A stretch of DNA of 64,000 nucleotides from Spinacia oleracea. Taxonomy: Eukaryota; Streptophyta; Magnoliopsida; Caryophyllales; Amaranthaceae. The notes under the pieces are model-generated. The model made no database searches and was not told where the DNA came from. It worked only from the letters and a program-made list of their open reading frames with translations. Positions 35,001 to 45,221 of this stretch are shown in pieces. Made by a program: the position numbers and the translations under genes. The stretch's first letter is position 1. Each line of letters starts with the position of its first letter. The DNA lies in NCBI RefSeq assembly GCF_020520425.1, contig NC_079492.1, positions 144,119,861-144,183,860 on the forward strand, read 5' to 3'.

Positions 35001-35390
35001 CGTTAATGACTGACTTAAACATTTAAGAAAGAATTGCTGAAGCAATCTGCAAGTCCTTTTTTCCTTATCAGATTGTTTTTGCTTCCTGTTTGCCAGATTC
35101 TCTTTCCCTGTCAACAGATGATGCTTTGAAGGCGTTCCTATCAAGGTCAGCTTCCAGCAACTCCTCCTTGTCTGCCTCAGGGAAAGCTTCTGATCAGCCT
35201 AAGCGAACACCAGTCTCAAAAGATGAGATAGAAGCTATACTGGTACCACAATTCATCTTAAAACTTCATTTTCATTCGAACTCCCCTTCCCCTCCAAACT
35301 CTTCGAAATTTCAACATCGTGTTCTGGTAACTAGTTTGTGTGCTCATCTACTTTTGTTTTTTCTCTCTGCAGTTGGGTGGTTGCATCTAA
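32059..35390 (+). CDS. KGD4: KGD4/MRPS36-type subunit of mitochondrial 2-oxoglutarate dehydrogenase
   Basis: Three exons, 32059-32143, 35097-35242 and 35373-35390, give 82 residues. The N-terminus LKRIPRIKFPQRHPK matches the conserved PxIRFPDR motif of animal MRPS36/yeast Kgd4, and the C-terminus KRTPVSKDEIEAILLGGCI matches their VSxEEMExIxxGG ending. In animals and yeast this small protein tethers the E3 dihydrolipoamide dehydrogenase to the E1/E2 core in the mitochondrial matrix; the same role is inferred here. The middle is Ser-rich and likely disordered. The last exon is only 18 nt and supplies the conserved GG. Intron 1 (about 2.95 kb) contains a Harbinger-type MITE. The start chosen gives the normal family length; an in-frame upstream ATG (31804) would add 85 unconserved residues. 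Confidence 0.87.
34655..34926. mobile_element. PIF/Harbinger-type MITE in KGD4 intron 1
   Basis: The ends GGGGGCGTTTGGTTCGC and the complement of gcgaaccaaacaccccc are inverted. TTA is duplicated at 34652-34654 and 34927-34929. The 272-bp body is non-coding and shares ggaatcaggaatgagat with the element at 25446-26476. Confidence 0.88.
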
Positions 35391-35773
35391 ACTCATTGAT
35401 GTAGTCGATGGCTATTCCTTGTAATAACATTTTGGTGGATATTTGGGTAAATTTGATTTCACTTTGAGATATTATTGTTGCTGTTTCAACCTCAGTGAAG
35501 GATAGGCAGCATTGGTTGGACTGGTCAGTACACATCAACAAGGTTGATTCACCAGTTGATGTATACCTTACCATATGTTTGAAAATACCATATACTGAAT
35601 GGAAATCATACCATGATTGCAATATTTTCAACTTCTGAGATATTAAGCTATGTTCAATAAGTTGCACCTATTCGTGGTATTATGCGAACTATATTATCTT
35701 ATACTACATATTTTGTTGATTATAATCTAGATTGATTTTCCTGCATTAAAGCTCCTTTATATATATTGCTTAT

Positions 35774-36260
35774 TAGGGGTGAGCACAACATGGTACCCTA
35801 TTAAAATTTCAGGAACCAGAACTTGAACCTTACAAGTTCCTTAAAATGGGAACCGGAACCGGAATCTGTTGCAACAGATTCCTGAAAATGAACAGGTTCC
35901 AATTCTGTCATTTTAAAAATTTAAATAAAGTATTTCTAATTTATTGAAAAAAAAAATCTACTTTATGGTTTGGACTTTGATTGTTTTATAGTTTGGGTTT
36001 AAGATGTAATTCTATATTTATATTTTCCAAACATTAGCTTGGATTGTTTTATATTTTGGCATATGAAGCATTTTTATATGGGGTGCGATTCCTTATTTTG
36101 GGTACTCCATATTAGAATTGGTGTATACAGGATACTCGTTCCAAAAAATTGAGAACCGGAACCTGTTGCAACAAGTTCCCAAATTTGTTACCCGGAACTT
36201 TGCGGTTCCTAACAGGTTCCGGTTCCGATTCATGGTACCCTGACTTTTTGCTCTCCCCTA
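35774..36260. mobile_element. hAT-like element filled with GGAACCGGAACC words
   Basis: TAGGGGTGAGCA and the complement TAGGGGAGAGCA are terminal inverted repeats. TTGCTTAT is duplicated perfectly at 35766-35773 and 36261-36268. Both flanks of the interior (35805-35930, 36130-36240) are arrays of ggaacc, ggttcc and acaggttcc words, in opposite senses on the two sides, around an AT-rich centre. It is non-coding and sits between KGD4 and NdhS. Confidence 0.88.
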
Positions 36261-36523
36261 TTGCTTATCTGGTAATACCAGAGCTTCCTGGGAGGCTGGG
36301 ACTTAAACCTGCAGTGCTTGCCAGTCTGCTACACAGTTTATGTTAATCCTAGATTACCTTGATGAATTGGGAATAATTACAGTACAAAACGTAGTAGATT
36401 GGGAATGCAGAAGTGCAGAACAACCTTTAACTTGTGTTTTTATTTCTGAGTAAACAGATGAGATTAGTTCCAGTTTTTGAACTGTACAATACAAACAGGA
36501 CTAAACACAGGTCAGTGAAAAGC

Positions 36524-37285
36524 TTACTGAGGTATGTCACTACTTGTTGTTGATGATTGTTTTTCAAGCATTTCAATCATAGGTTCAAGCACAACAGACT
36601 TTGGATTCGTCATTGGTGGGCCCTTCTCTCTCCTCTCAAGCTCCTCAAGCCTGAAGGTAATCAGCCTATCCCAATTCCCTCCTTCAAACAGCACTCCAGC
36701 TTTACCATCAGTAATCCTCTGCACAATACCACAATACATATAGTATGGATTGTTCGGGTTCTTAACAAGGGCGATCATTCCCGGCAACAACAATGGCAAT
36801 TCAGGTGGTTTCGACTTCTTTGAATTCATTACCATCTTCATTTCTTCATCTCCTTTATTCTTTTTAGGTGGTGGTGGGTTTTTCTCGATGAATTTCCTGA
36901 GGCCTGTTTCGCCACCAGGAAATCCACCAGTAAGGCCTAAAAGCTCCTTATCGAAAGCACCTTCTGGTATTTTCTCATCAATTTTTGAGGTTTCAACTGC
37001 TTTGTCATCCAAATCTTCCTCTTTGTTTTTCTCGGTTTTTTGTTGTGGTGGGATTGGACTTTCTTTCTTTAGCTCTTCAATGATGCCAGTTTCGCCGTTG
37101 CATAAACCTCTGCCACCTAAGATTCCGTACAGATCAAATTTAGCAGAAACTGTGATTGTTGTTTTGGGACATGAAGTGGAGATTGATCTTTGAGTTAGTA
37201 GTTTGATGTGGTTTTGGCCAAGAAATTGGGATTTGTGAAGAAGGGCACCTTGGAAGCTTGGGGGTGATAAGGAAGAAGATGCCAT
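36524..37285 (-). CDS. ndhS: Chloroplast NDH complex subunit S (NdhS/CRR31)
   Basis: A single-exon frame of 253 residues. Residues 1 to about 47 are Ser/Thr-rich and basic, a typical chloroplast transit peptide. The mature part begins AKFDLYGILGGRGLCNGE (about 48-65). A charged Pro/Lys linker leads to a second FDKELLGLTGGFPGGETGL block (111-129), and the SH3-like NdhS domain follows at about 163-225 (LLPGMIALVKNPNNPYYMYCGIVQRI, VLFEGGNWDRLITF). NdhS sits on the stromal arm of the thylakoid NDH complex and forms the docking site for ferredoxin in cyclic electron flow (established for Arabidopsis CRR31). Length and domain order fit an intact gene. It converges on KGD4, 1.1 kb away. Confidence 0.95.
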   Translation of the reverse strand: MASSSLSPPSFQGALLHKSQFLGQNHIKLLTQRSISTSCPKTTITVSAKFDLYGILGGRGLCNGETGIIEELKKESPIPPQQKTEKNKEEDLDDKAVETSKIDEKIPEGAFDKELLGLTGGFPGGETGLRKFIEKNPPPPKKNKGDEEMKMVMNSKKSKPPELPLLLPGMIALVKNPNNPYYMYCGIVQRITDGKAGVLFEGGNWDRLITFRLEELERREKGPPMTNPKSVVLEPMIEMLEKQSSTTSSDIPQ

Positions 37286-37591
37286 AATTGCCTAAATTCA
37301 GTTTTCAGTAAGAGAGAGATAGAGAGAAAGAGAAAGTGTGTGTTGTTATTCTGAATTCTGACCACATAATTCCGGTGGGGTTTGATTCTGATCACATGTT
37401 AGCACAATACAAAAGCCATTGGCCTTCGATCAGTCAAATTCTTTGTAGGCTTCTATAGCTCATTTGGCAAGGTAAAATCTTGTACCAGTACGTAACAATC
37501 TCACAACGAAAAAAGTTTCAAATTTTAAGTGCGACTACTTTAACTTCTTTTATTTATCTTTTTGGACACAAGTTCAACATATTTAAATATA

Positions 37592-39377
37592 CGGATATTT
37601 CATGAAATACCCCCGAGTTTTGAAGTAATTCACCAAATGCCCATCAAGTTCCAATAATTCACCAAATACCCCTGACAATTGACTTAATGCCCAAAATACC
37701 CTTACTTTTAACGGTCCGTTGGTCCGCCGTTAGCCTAGTTTCATAATTCACCAAATACCCCTATTATTAAACTTATTTCACCAAATGCCCCAAACTTAAT
37801 AATAGTTATTCTGATGTTCCAACGACTAGTTTTTTCGTTTGAAAAGTAGCTGTTGGTCTTGCTTAGCTATAAAAACCCATTTTCTGAATGTTTCTTGTAA
37901 TTTAGATGTTGTTTTGCTTTGCTTTGCCAATTTCATTAGATTCGTGTCATGAGTTTTGTTTCAAAATCATCATCCACACACAATGAGTCCACATATATTA
38001 GAGTACCTAACCAATTTTGCTATTATGATAGGAAATTTGTCATCTGAAGCTCCGATACCACACTCAATAATCCACAAAGGTTGTACTACAAGTGTGATCT
38101 TTGCAACAATCTGAGATGGTGCTAGGAAGTAGTTGAGCAAGAAAACAGGGGGCAACATCATGAAGGACAATACAGGGGAAGCTTAGACGAAAGAGAAAGT
38201 ACTGAAAATAGGGGAAACAGTAAGATGCAATAGGACTTGAAGCAAATGAAGAAAAAGTTGATACTGTAATGTCAATACAAGGCATCTTACTTTGATTTTG
38301 AAATGAAGAAAGGCTAATCCTATTTATGTCATGGTTTGGGATGGACAGGCAGAACTTAGGACTCAGGAGAGCATGCAAGTACTTTTAGCAAAGAAAGGTT
38401 AGGACTTCAGAGAACTCTTAGCAAAGAAATTGGGAGGCAACCAACATGTGAAAGAAGTCCGAGGGAAGGGTCTTATTATTGGTATAGAGTTGGATGTACA
38501 AGTTGGCCCGCTAGTTGATGCTTGTCGAAATTCAGGAATGTTAAATTGTTAATATTAACTGTTGGAAAAGGAAAATAGTGAGATTGGTTCCTCCACTGAC
38601 CATATTAGGACAGGAGCTCGAAACAGGTTCTGAGATTCTCCTCAAGTGTTTCCCGTCCCTGGGTTGAAGCAGTTGAGTTGAATTTGTGTACGATGAGTCG
38701 ATGCTTGTCAAATTTCCTTGTGACATCAATAGATCCAAAGCTCATAATTGGCATCGTAGCTGTAAATCAGGAATAAGTTTTCCTACTAGCTTCTCTTTGG
38801 ATTATGCCTTGGGTTTAATGTACAAATTGTCATTTCAAGATATCCCACTCGTTAATCAGAACATTGATTTTCTTTGATGCTTGGATTCTTTTCATAAGTA
38901 TCTTTCTCCCTTATTATAAGGCTTAGTTTGTTATTTTGATACCTATAAATTGTGTAGCTTTGTATTGAGTGGAACACACAATCAACATTATTATTTTCTC
39001 TTCTTACTACGTTTGTTCATAATTAGCCTTTAGATATTATCACGACTTTAGTGGATCAAGAAGGCATAAGCAAACAATAAGCAACGACTAATTTTCAAAC
39101 GAAAAAACTAGCCATTGGAACATCAGAATAACTATTTTTAAGGTTGGGGCATTTGGTGAAATAAGTTTAATAATAGGGGTATTTGGTGAAATAACTTTTT
39201 AAAAAAAGGGGCATTTGGTGAATTATGAAACTAGGCTAACGGCGGACCAAGGGACCGTTATCAGTAAGGGTATTTTGGGCATTAAGTCAATTGTCAGGGG
39301 TATTTGGTGAATTATTGGAACTTGATGGGCATTTGGTGAATTACTTCAAAACTCGGGGGTATTTCATGAAATATCCG
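37592..39377 (+). mobile_element. Mutator-like element with about 270-bp inverted ends and a captured gene piece (Pack-MULE-like)
   Basis: 37592-37868 and 39070-39377 are long inverted repeats: cggatatttcatgaaatac on the left, its complement on the right. They are rich in ttcaccaaatRccccY words, and each ends inward at ctagttttttcgtttgaaaa. Long inverted ends are typical of MULEs. The 1.2-kb interior carries an acetylornithine aminotransferase fragment and no transposase. Flanks ttaaatata and ttttttcta agree at only 5 of 9, so a target duplication is not established. Confidence 0.8.
38377..38667 (+). pseudogene. Captured C-terminal fragment of acetylornithine aminotransferase
   Basis: The + strand reads [20 protein letters not shown], then [20 protein letters not shown] and CRNSGMLN. 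In another frame it continues LTVGKGK and IVRLVPPLTILGQELETGSEILLKC. This is the conserved C-terminal end of the class III aminotransferase of arginine synthesis (VRGxGLIxGIEL, ASPLVDACRxxG, VRLVPPL). A TAG precedes DFREL, and there are frameshifts after GMLN and after LTVGKGK, so it is a dead copy of a host gene. No intron is visible across roughly 95 codons. It lies inside the MULE-like ends. Confidence 0.8.
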
Positions 39378-39429
39378 TTTTTTCTATTAATGATATTGTT
39401 ACAGAGTATTCCAGTTTTTAGCCTGAGAG

Positions 39430-40091
39430 ACTTTTTTTTTTTTTTACATAAACTTAAAGAAACAAAACTAAGTAAAATTATTAAAAGACATAAGAAAAGT
39501 CGAAGCCTCTCTTGGTAGGTTATGTGCTTGGTGAACTCTTTCACGATCAACGTTGTTGATGCAACAACAATCAAAGGTCATGCCAATCAATTTGATCTTC
39601 TCAAGCGTCCATTTTAGTTGCATATCCAAGACATTTACTTGCTGACGCAAGTCAATAAGCCTCTTTGAATCTGTAAGGATTGTAACTCTGTGGTACTCAC
39701 CTTGTGAAGCCCATTGAAGACCCAAAAGGCACGCATTGGCTTCCGTTTGTAAAGTAGAAGCAGCTGATCCAGTTTGTGCACCTCCCAGGATTGTCGTTGT
39801 TCCCGTTAATTGTCCATCCAACTCCAAGTACCAACCCATACCTGCATTCCTAGTATCTTTGTGCGGTTGTGCCAAGATCCATTTATCACATTGTTTGTAA
39901 TATCTCCTAGTAATTCATTACCTTTGATGATAACCCTATACTATCTAAGGGCTTTCTCCCTTTGCAACAAGGAGGATAAGGAAGTTCTATCTCCGAAGGG
40001 TGGTAATGATAGTCCAAGGAGTGTATTTTATTAGTACACTATTGACTTTTTGGTTGACTAGGAACAACCGAGTTTTCAGGAATGAAGCACG
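39430..40091 (-). mobile_element. LINE fragment with 5' inversion (twin-priming type)
   Basis: AGCCTGAGA is duplicated at 39420-39428 and 40092-40100, and a T-run follows the left copy (the A-tail of a minus-strand insert). The minus strand at 39468-39875 encodes the L1 RNase H domain (LGGAQTGSAASTLQTEANAC, ILTDSKRLIDL, NNVDRERVHQAHNLPREAS). Beyond it, about 40040-40090, the + strand reads LTRNNRVFRNEARA, the segment that normally lies upstream of RNase H, so that part is inverted. Confidence 0.75.
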
Positions 40092-40239
40092 AGCCTGAGA
40101 AATTTATTATTATCTTAATCAAGTTTACATATATAGTCTTTCTCAAATACGTTGTACACATATTATCAAAAATAAAATGAAATAGGAGTACTTGTTTAAT
40201 TACATGTATATGCGTAATTCAAAATTGTGTTGCAGACAC

Positions 40240-40412
40240 TTGTTTTTTTGATGTACCATCCGATTTACCTTTAGGGCTAATTCGGATTCGGAGCGAGTTC
40301 TGAGTGGTTATGTTCCAGTCACCTCCCAATTGTTGTTGAGGGGGATCGAACACGAGATCCTCCCTACCAAGTTCAGCCTCAATCACCACTGAACTAACAG
40401 GCAACTGGTAGT
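40240..40412 (-). mobile_element. tRNA-derived SINE
   Basis: On the minus strand: tgcctgttagttcagtggtg (A-box) then ctcgtgttcgatccccc (B-box), a 100-bp body and a short A-tail (T-run near 40240). Flanks agacacttg and agatacatg agree at 7 of 9. Confidence 0.65.
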
Positions 40413-40562
40413 TATAGATACATGTTTAAAGGGTTATACGTAGTAATTATGAAGGTGTGTCATGTAAAGCATAAATTTGCACATAATACATTAAATTATT
40501 AACTTTTTTTAGGCGAAATTATAAAGTGAGCTACATGTGTAATATTGGTTGGTTGTTAAATC

Positions 40563-41600
40563 TAGGGCTGTCAAAAAGTGATTCGATTCAAGAAACCGAT
40601 CGACATCCGAACTGAATATATTCGAGAAGTAGATGCTCTTGAAACCGATCCGACATTGATCCGAAATCCGATTTGACCCGTCAATCAAAGACTCGAACCT
40701 GATCCACTAACAATCCGAGGAGACCCGTGACCCGATTAGTATCTGACTAGTTTTAACCGAACCCGCATCCGACCCAATGACAATCCGAAATTCGATTTTA
40801 CCCGATAACAACTGCAATCGGCCCGACCCAATAAAACCCGATATCCGGTTTAACCCGATCTGAATGAACCCGAAATCGACTTTCAACCGAATTTTGGATG
40901 TATGCTTCAATGTGTCTTGAAAAGTGTAAAGATCAAATTTGGACGGAGAGACTAGAATTCTAAAAAATCATTATTTGGCAAGAAATATTAGAATAATAAA
41001 GTGATCCGAATTTGATAGTGAACTCGAGAGTTACTCGATCAATAAAACGTAAGATTACCCAACCCGATTTTAGCTTGAACCGCAACCGCAAACTCAATTC
41101 GTTAATGACCCGGATCTGAGTACGACCGATCCTAACTTGACCCGAACCCGAGACTCACGATCCAAACTTGACCGGAACCCGAGACTTTATCCGATCCAAA
41201 CATGAACCGCTCGCGCAGTAAACCAGTTAAAATAATAACTGGATCCGGCATACACCCGAACCCGAGACTTATCCGATCCGGACATGACTCGTACCTGCTG
41301 TAGACGGTCAAAATAGCAACTGCATCCGACATACACCCGAACCAAACTAGACCCGAACCAAATAAAACCGATACAAAACCGTTTTAAACCCGAACCGGTT
41401 CTACCCGAACCCGAGATTTAACCGAACCGAAATTACCCGAACCGAAACCGACTCAAACCCGAAACAATATATTACCTGACTTCATCCGAACCCGAAGTTA
41501 TCCGAACCGATTTGAATTGACCCGATATTATTTGATTTCAACAAGACCCGGACCGTTTATAACCAAGCCGAAACCGATTCGATGACCCAATTTGACACTA
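40563..41600. mobile_element. hAT-like element filled with ACCCGAACCGA words
   Basis: The left end TAGGGCTGTCAAA pairs with right end TTTGACACTA. Flanks gttaaatc (40555-40562) and gtgaaatc (41601-41608) agree at 7 of 8. Almost the whole 1,038 bp is a degenerate array of acccgaacc, gatccga and ccgacc words, interrupted by a short AT-rich part near 40895-41010. The complement of these words resembles the cggatcgg/ggttcgg words of the 23886-24984 element. It is non-coding. Confidence 0.8.
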
Positions 41601-41914
41601 GTGAAATCTACCCTCCAACTTGAAAGTGACAAGTAGGCCCTGTAAGTTTCATCAATTGGTGGAATAATATTTTCACGTATTGAAAACCATGATTTGAACC
41701 AATCATATTTCCTGATGAAATTCTTATCGAAATTACCTAATGTGGTCCAATAAGTGACTAGGGTCATCAATCCAATTATATTTTATGGTAAAATTCTTAC
41801 GTGAGTATAAAAATTCTCTGATGGAGGAGGTCTCATTATTAAGTTGGTCATGTTTTCCGGCAAAATCCTTATTGAGTGAATTAGTCTCACTAAGCACAAT
41901 CCAATTTTTCAGTG

Positions 41915-42000
41915 GATGTCAACTAGCTTAGTTGGTAAAGTATTAAGTGGCTCTCTCAACACCAAAATAATTGTTAATGAAAGTCTTTGTTTCACCCATT
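41915..42000 (+). mobile_element. Decayed tRNA-derived SINE head
   Basis: tcaactagcttagttggtaa then agtattaagtggctctctca matches the family at 16957-17292 (complement) and 25332-25432. The B-box has decayed. Confidence 0.45.
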
Positions 42001-42780
42001 GTAAAATTCTAACTTTTTTCCCCCCGCAAATCATGATATTGTGTTTGTCCTATTCATTCTGGTTTAATTTCATTTTCCTTTCACAAACAAAATTTACTCG
42101 AACTTAACTAAAGTTATTAGAATTTATTAAACACATATCTTAGTTGTAAGTTGTGCTTGAAAATATTCCGACCCATCTGATTTTTATCTTTTATCTTTAT
42201 TATATATGGAGTACAATAAATTGAAAATTAGGTGAACGGAATATGAATTATGTAACTTTTTTATGCGATTACAAATGCGCTATTAAATACAAAGTAGGAC
42301 GTAGAGTAATGATTAACAAATGTTCTAATTCTCAATATACTTTTATGGCTATTAGGGTATATGAGACACAAAGGTAAGGGAACTCAATACTCCGTACGTT
42401 ATTTTGGCTCAAGTTTTACAAATATTCATACCCAAACTTACAAAATTATATCATGTTTTTCAGGTTGGATCGGGCTTCGTACCGAACTTTACTTTTAACA
42501 ATTTATCATAATCCCTGAAATAAATTTTGTGCTCTCTGAACTCTCAAATTATTCGGGCTAAATCGGGCCGAGCGAATGATGATCAATTCTCTGGCGGGCC
42601 ATAATAAGTCAGATAATGTTTGCCGAGTACTACAACAACAACAACAACAACAACAACAATCAGATCAGAAATTCAGAATGTGTGACAATTGATCATAAAT
42701 TGATAATACAAGACGTATTCTTCTTCCCCATTGGTCGATTTTTTTAAAATATTTTTTAGCTTTTCACAGCACTAAACACA
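42001..42780. other. Intergenic; CAA microsatellite at 42633-42659
   Basis: No gene is visible. About nine CAA repeats sit roughly 150 bp upstream of the PH gene's leader exon, followed by a CT-rich leader (42800-42840). Confidence 0.6.
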
Positions 42781-45195
42781 ACAAAAAACACCAACTCAAC
42801 CCCTTTCCCTTTCTCTTTCTCTTTCTTTCTCTCTCCTCCATTGCCAATCCACTTCGCTCCAACCTCCATTAAAGGTACTTCCTGTTTTTGTCTTACTATG
42901 CTGCGTAATTTAGAAAGTTTCTAGCTTAATTATGTTTTCTTCTTCTATTTCAATATTGGCTGGGAATTTTGCAATTGCCACATATTATTATTGGTACTTT
43001 TGATTTTTATTTCCATGTTTGCCCAAATTAGAATTGGATTACGTTGGATGGTTATCAAGATGATGATCACTTGAGCTTTTGTTAAGCTTTGTCTTTTGTA
43101 AGTACGCTGATTTTTTTAGGTTGATTCATTCAAAATTGATTTGGGGTTATCATGTATTTGAGTTCAATTTAGTACTTCCATTGATAGATTGAAGTACGGG
43201 AAATTTTCGGTTTTTTTAGGGTTTAGAATTCCTTTGAAGGATTATGATCGGTGCGGAAATTTGTGTTTTTTTTTCCCAATTGGGGTTTCTATTTTAGACG
43301 AAGGGGTAATGAATTATGTTAACCTGGTGCGAAATTTTGAGTTTAACATGGAAGTGTGTTGGGTTTATTGAGCAATTAAGCTAAATATGCTGGAAAGAAA
43401 TGTCCTTTAATTGATTAATTTGATGGATCAATTGAGGGATACTTTTTGGGATTTTAATTTAGGTGATTGAAACTCTTGCCGGGATTGTGGAGTGAGAATA
43501 GATGAAGACACTTGGGATTGAGCAGGATTTTTTTTACTGATGAGAGATGTTGTTTCATGGTGCAACATGTGCTGCTTATGATTTCAAGTAAATAGTAATG
43601 GAGCAGTTTATTTGAATTTCTAAGTGCAGCTGTGGTTGAGATTAAGTTTGTTTTCCCATGGGTTATCTATGGGAGTTTGATATGCTGGATCATTGCAAAG
43701 AATGCGAACTTCATCAACACATAGAGTTGATGTGCATACCAGCAATTAGTATTCCTAAAGCTGTTGCCAAATACGTACGTCGTATATAGATTTGAACACT
43801 GACTCATCAGGGCTCCACATATATAAATTGCTACATGTGTAATGTTGGGTCGTATTATATGCAAGTTCTATTTGCCATACTTGACTTAGAAGTACATAGT
43901 TATATGTAGCTTATGTACCCTAACCTTGTACTGATGTCCTGCCATGTCGATACCTGTAGGACTGCTACATAGCCTTAAAGAAAGTATCTTTGAATTTCAA
44001 AATACCAAAGCTTTTTGTATGATGTAGGAATGTAGGATCATAGGAGTGTTGTGGTTCCAACTTCTATTGAGAAATTCCATCTGATAATCTGATTAGGCTA
44101 AATAGTCGACTTGATTGTTCTCTTCAGTATTTGTAGATCACATTTGCTGAACCTATTTATGGTGTTTCTTCTAGTTGACCTTCCACAAACATATATACGA
44201 AGTACTTCTTTATTTGTTTAGATGAGAAAGCCGGGAAGGGAGACTAAGGGATCAAGTTCCCTTGTTTGGATGTGAGATTTTGGATGGAGAGGGAAAGGAG
44301 TAGGTAGGGATCCAGGTAGGGATCCATCTATCTTATCCTTTTAATTAACTAAATTTCCAAATCGGATCGATTTGAAAGGAAAATCGTCTTTCTGCCTTGT
44401 CTGTCTCCTTCCCATCCATAGCATAGATTTAAAACATACCACACAAACCGATGATTATGCCATTTTTTTAATATTACAAGACAGCTTGAAGCAAACAAGG
44501 ACTCTCATTGTATGGTTCTGTAAGGGCCATCTACCACACAGTGGATGATAAAGAAAGTGAAGGATATACTTTCTTCATTCATGGAATCGGTGCAGTGTGA
44601 AAAATTGTAGGTTAAATGAGTAAAAGTAATCTAGTTGGACTTGGGAGCTTATATATGTAATTAAAGAGATGATGCGGGGTGGGAGATGTTTTGATAAAGA
44701 GTAGATTGTGGTATAAGAGTAGTTCAATGTCAAATAGTAGTTTTGGAATTAATCTATTATCTACGGTGTTCAGTGAATAGTACTAGTACATTGGAAGAAT
44801 TTATTGGAGTGAATCTACACTTTTCCGATTAGCTAATAAGCAAAGTATATTGAAGGGTATATTTGCTAAATATTAAATGCGCAAAACACTTTTAAATACC
44901 AATTGTTTACCATACATCGCCATTTCAGTGTAACATGGTCCCATGTCTGTATGTGTCATTTTACACATGTAAAGAGCAAACTACTACATATAATTCAAGA
45001 ACTGCTAATTTACTGCACTCTTTTATAATGTTTGCTAATGATTGCCTAATACAGCAATAATCATTTTCAGTTGTTTGGATGATTATACATATGAGTTATG
45101 ACTATCGCCTTCCTGTTGGTCCTTTTGCGTTAATAGCTACTTCATTAACGGTTTCTGACATGAAATTACCTCAGTGTCTGGCTTGTACTTTGCAG
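42781..45195 (+). promoter_or_regulatory. Probable leader exon and long 5' UTR intron of the PH-domain gene
   Basis: A CT-rich stretch ending cctccattaaag with donor GT at 42875 and an acceptor tttgcag ending at 45195 frame a 2.3-kb leader intron just before the coding exon. This arrangement is common in plant housekeeping genes. It is inferred from splice signals only; no transcript was available. Confidence 0.5.
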
Positions 45196-45221
45196 CCATT
45201 TTGGAGAAAAGAAGTTCCTTA

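Noticed and set aside
36750-37193. 147-codon plus-strand open frame
   Set aside because: It is the antisense shadow of the NdhS coding region, which has clear homology on the other strand.
38064-38378. Minus-strand open frame inside the MULE-like element
   Set aside because: No homology seen; the recognisable coding sequence nearby is on the plus strand.
40707-41332. Minus-strand open frames in the 40563-41600 element
   Set aside because: Products are word-array translations without any domain.
44200-45190. Possible additional exons in the PH gene leader intron
   Set aside because: No open frame with splice signals in phase; the intron is consistent with a non-coding 5' UTR intron.
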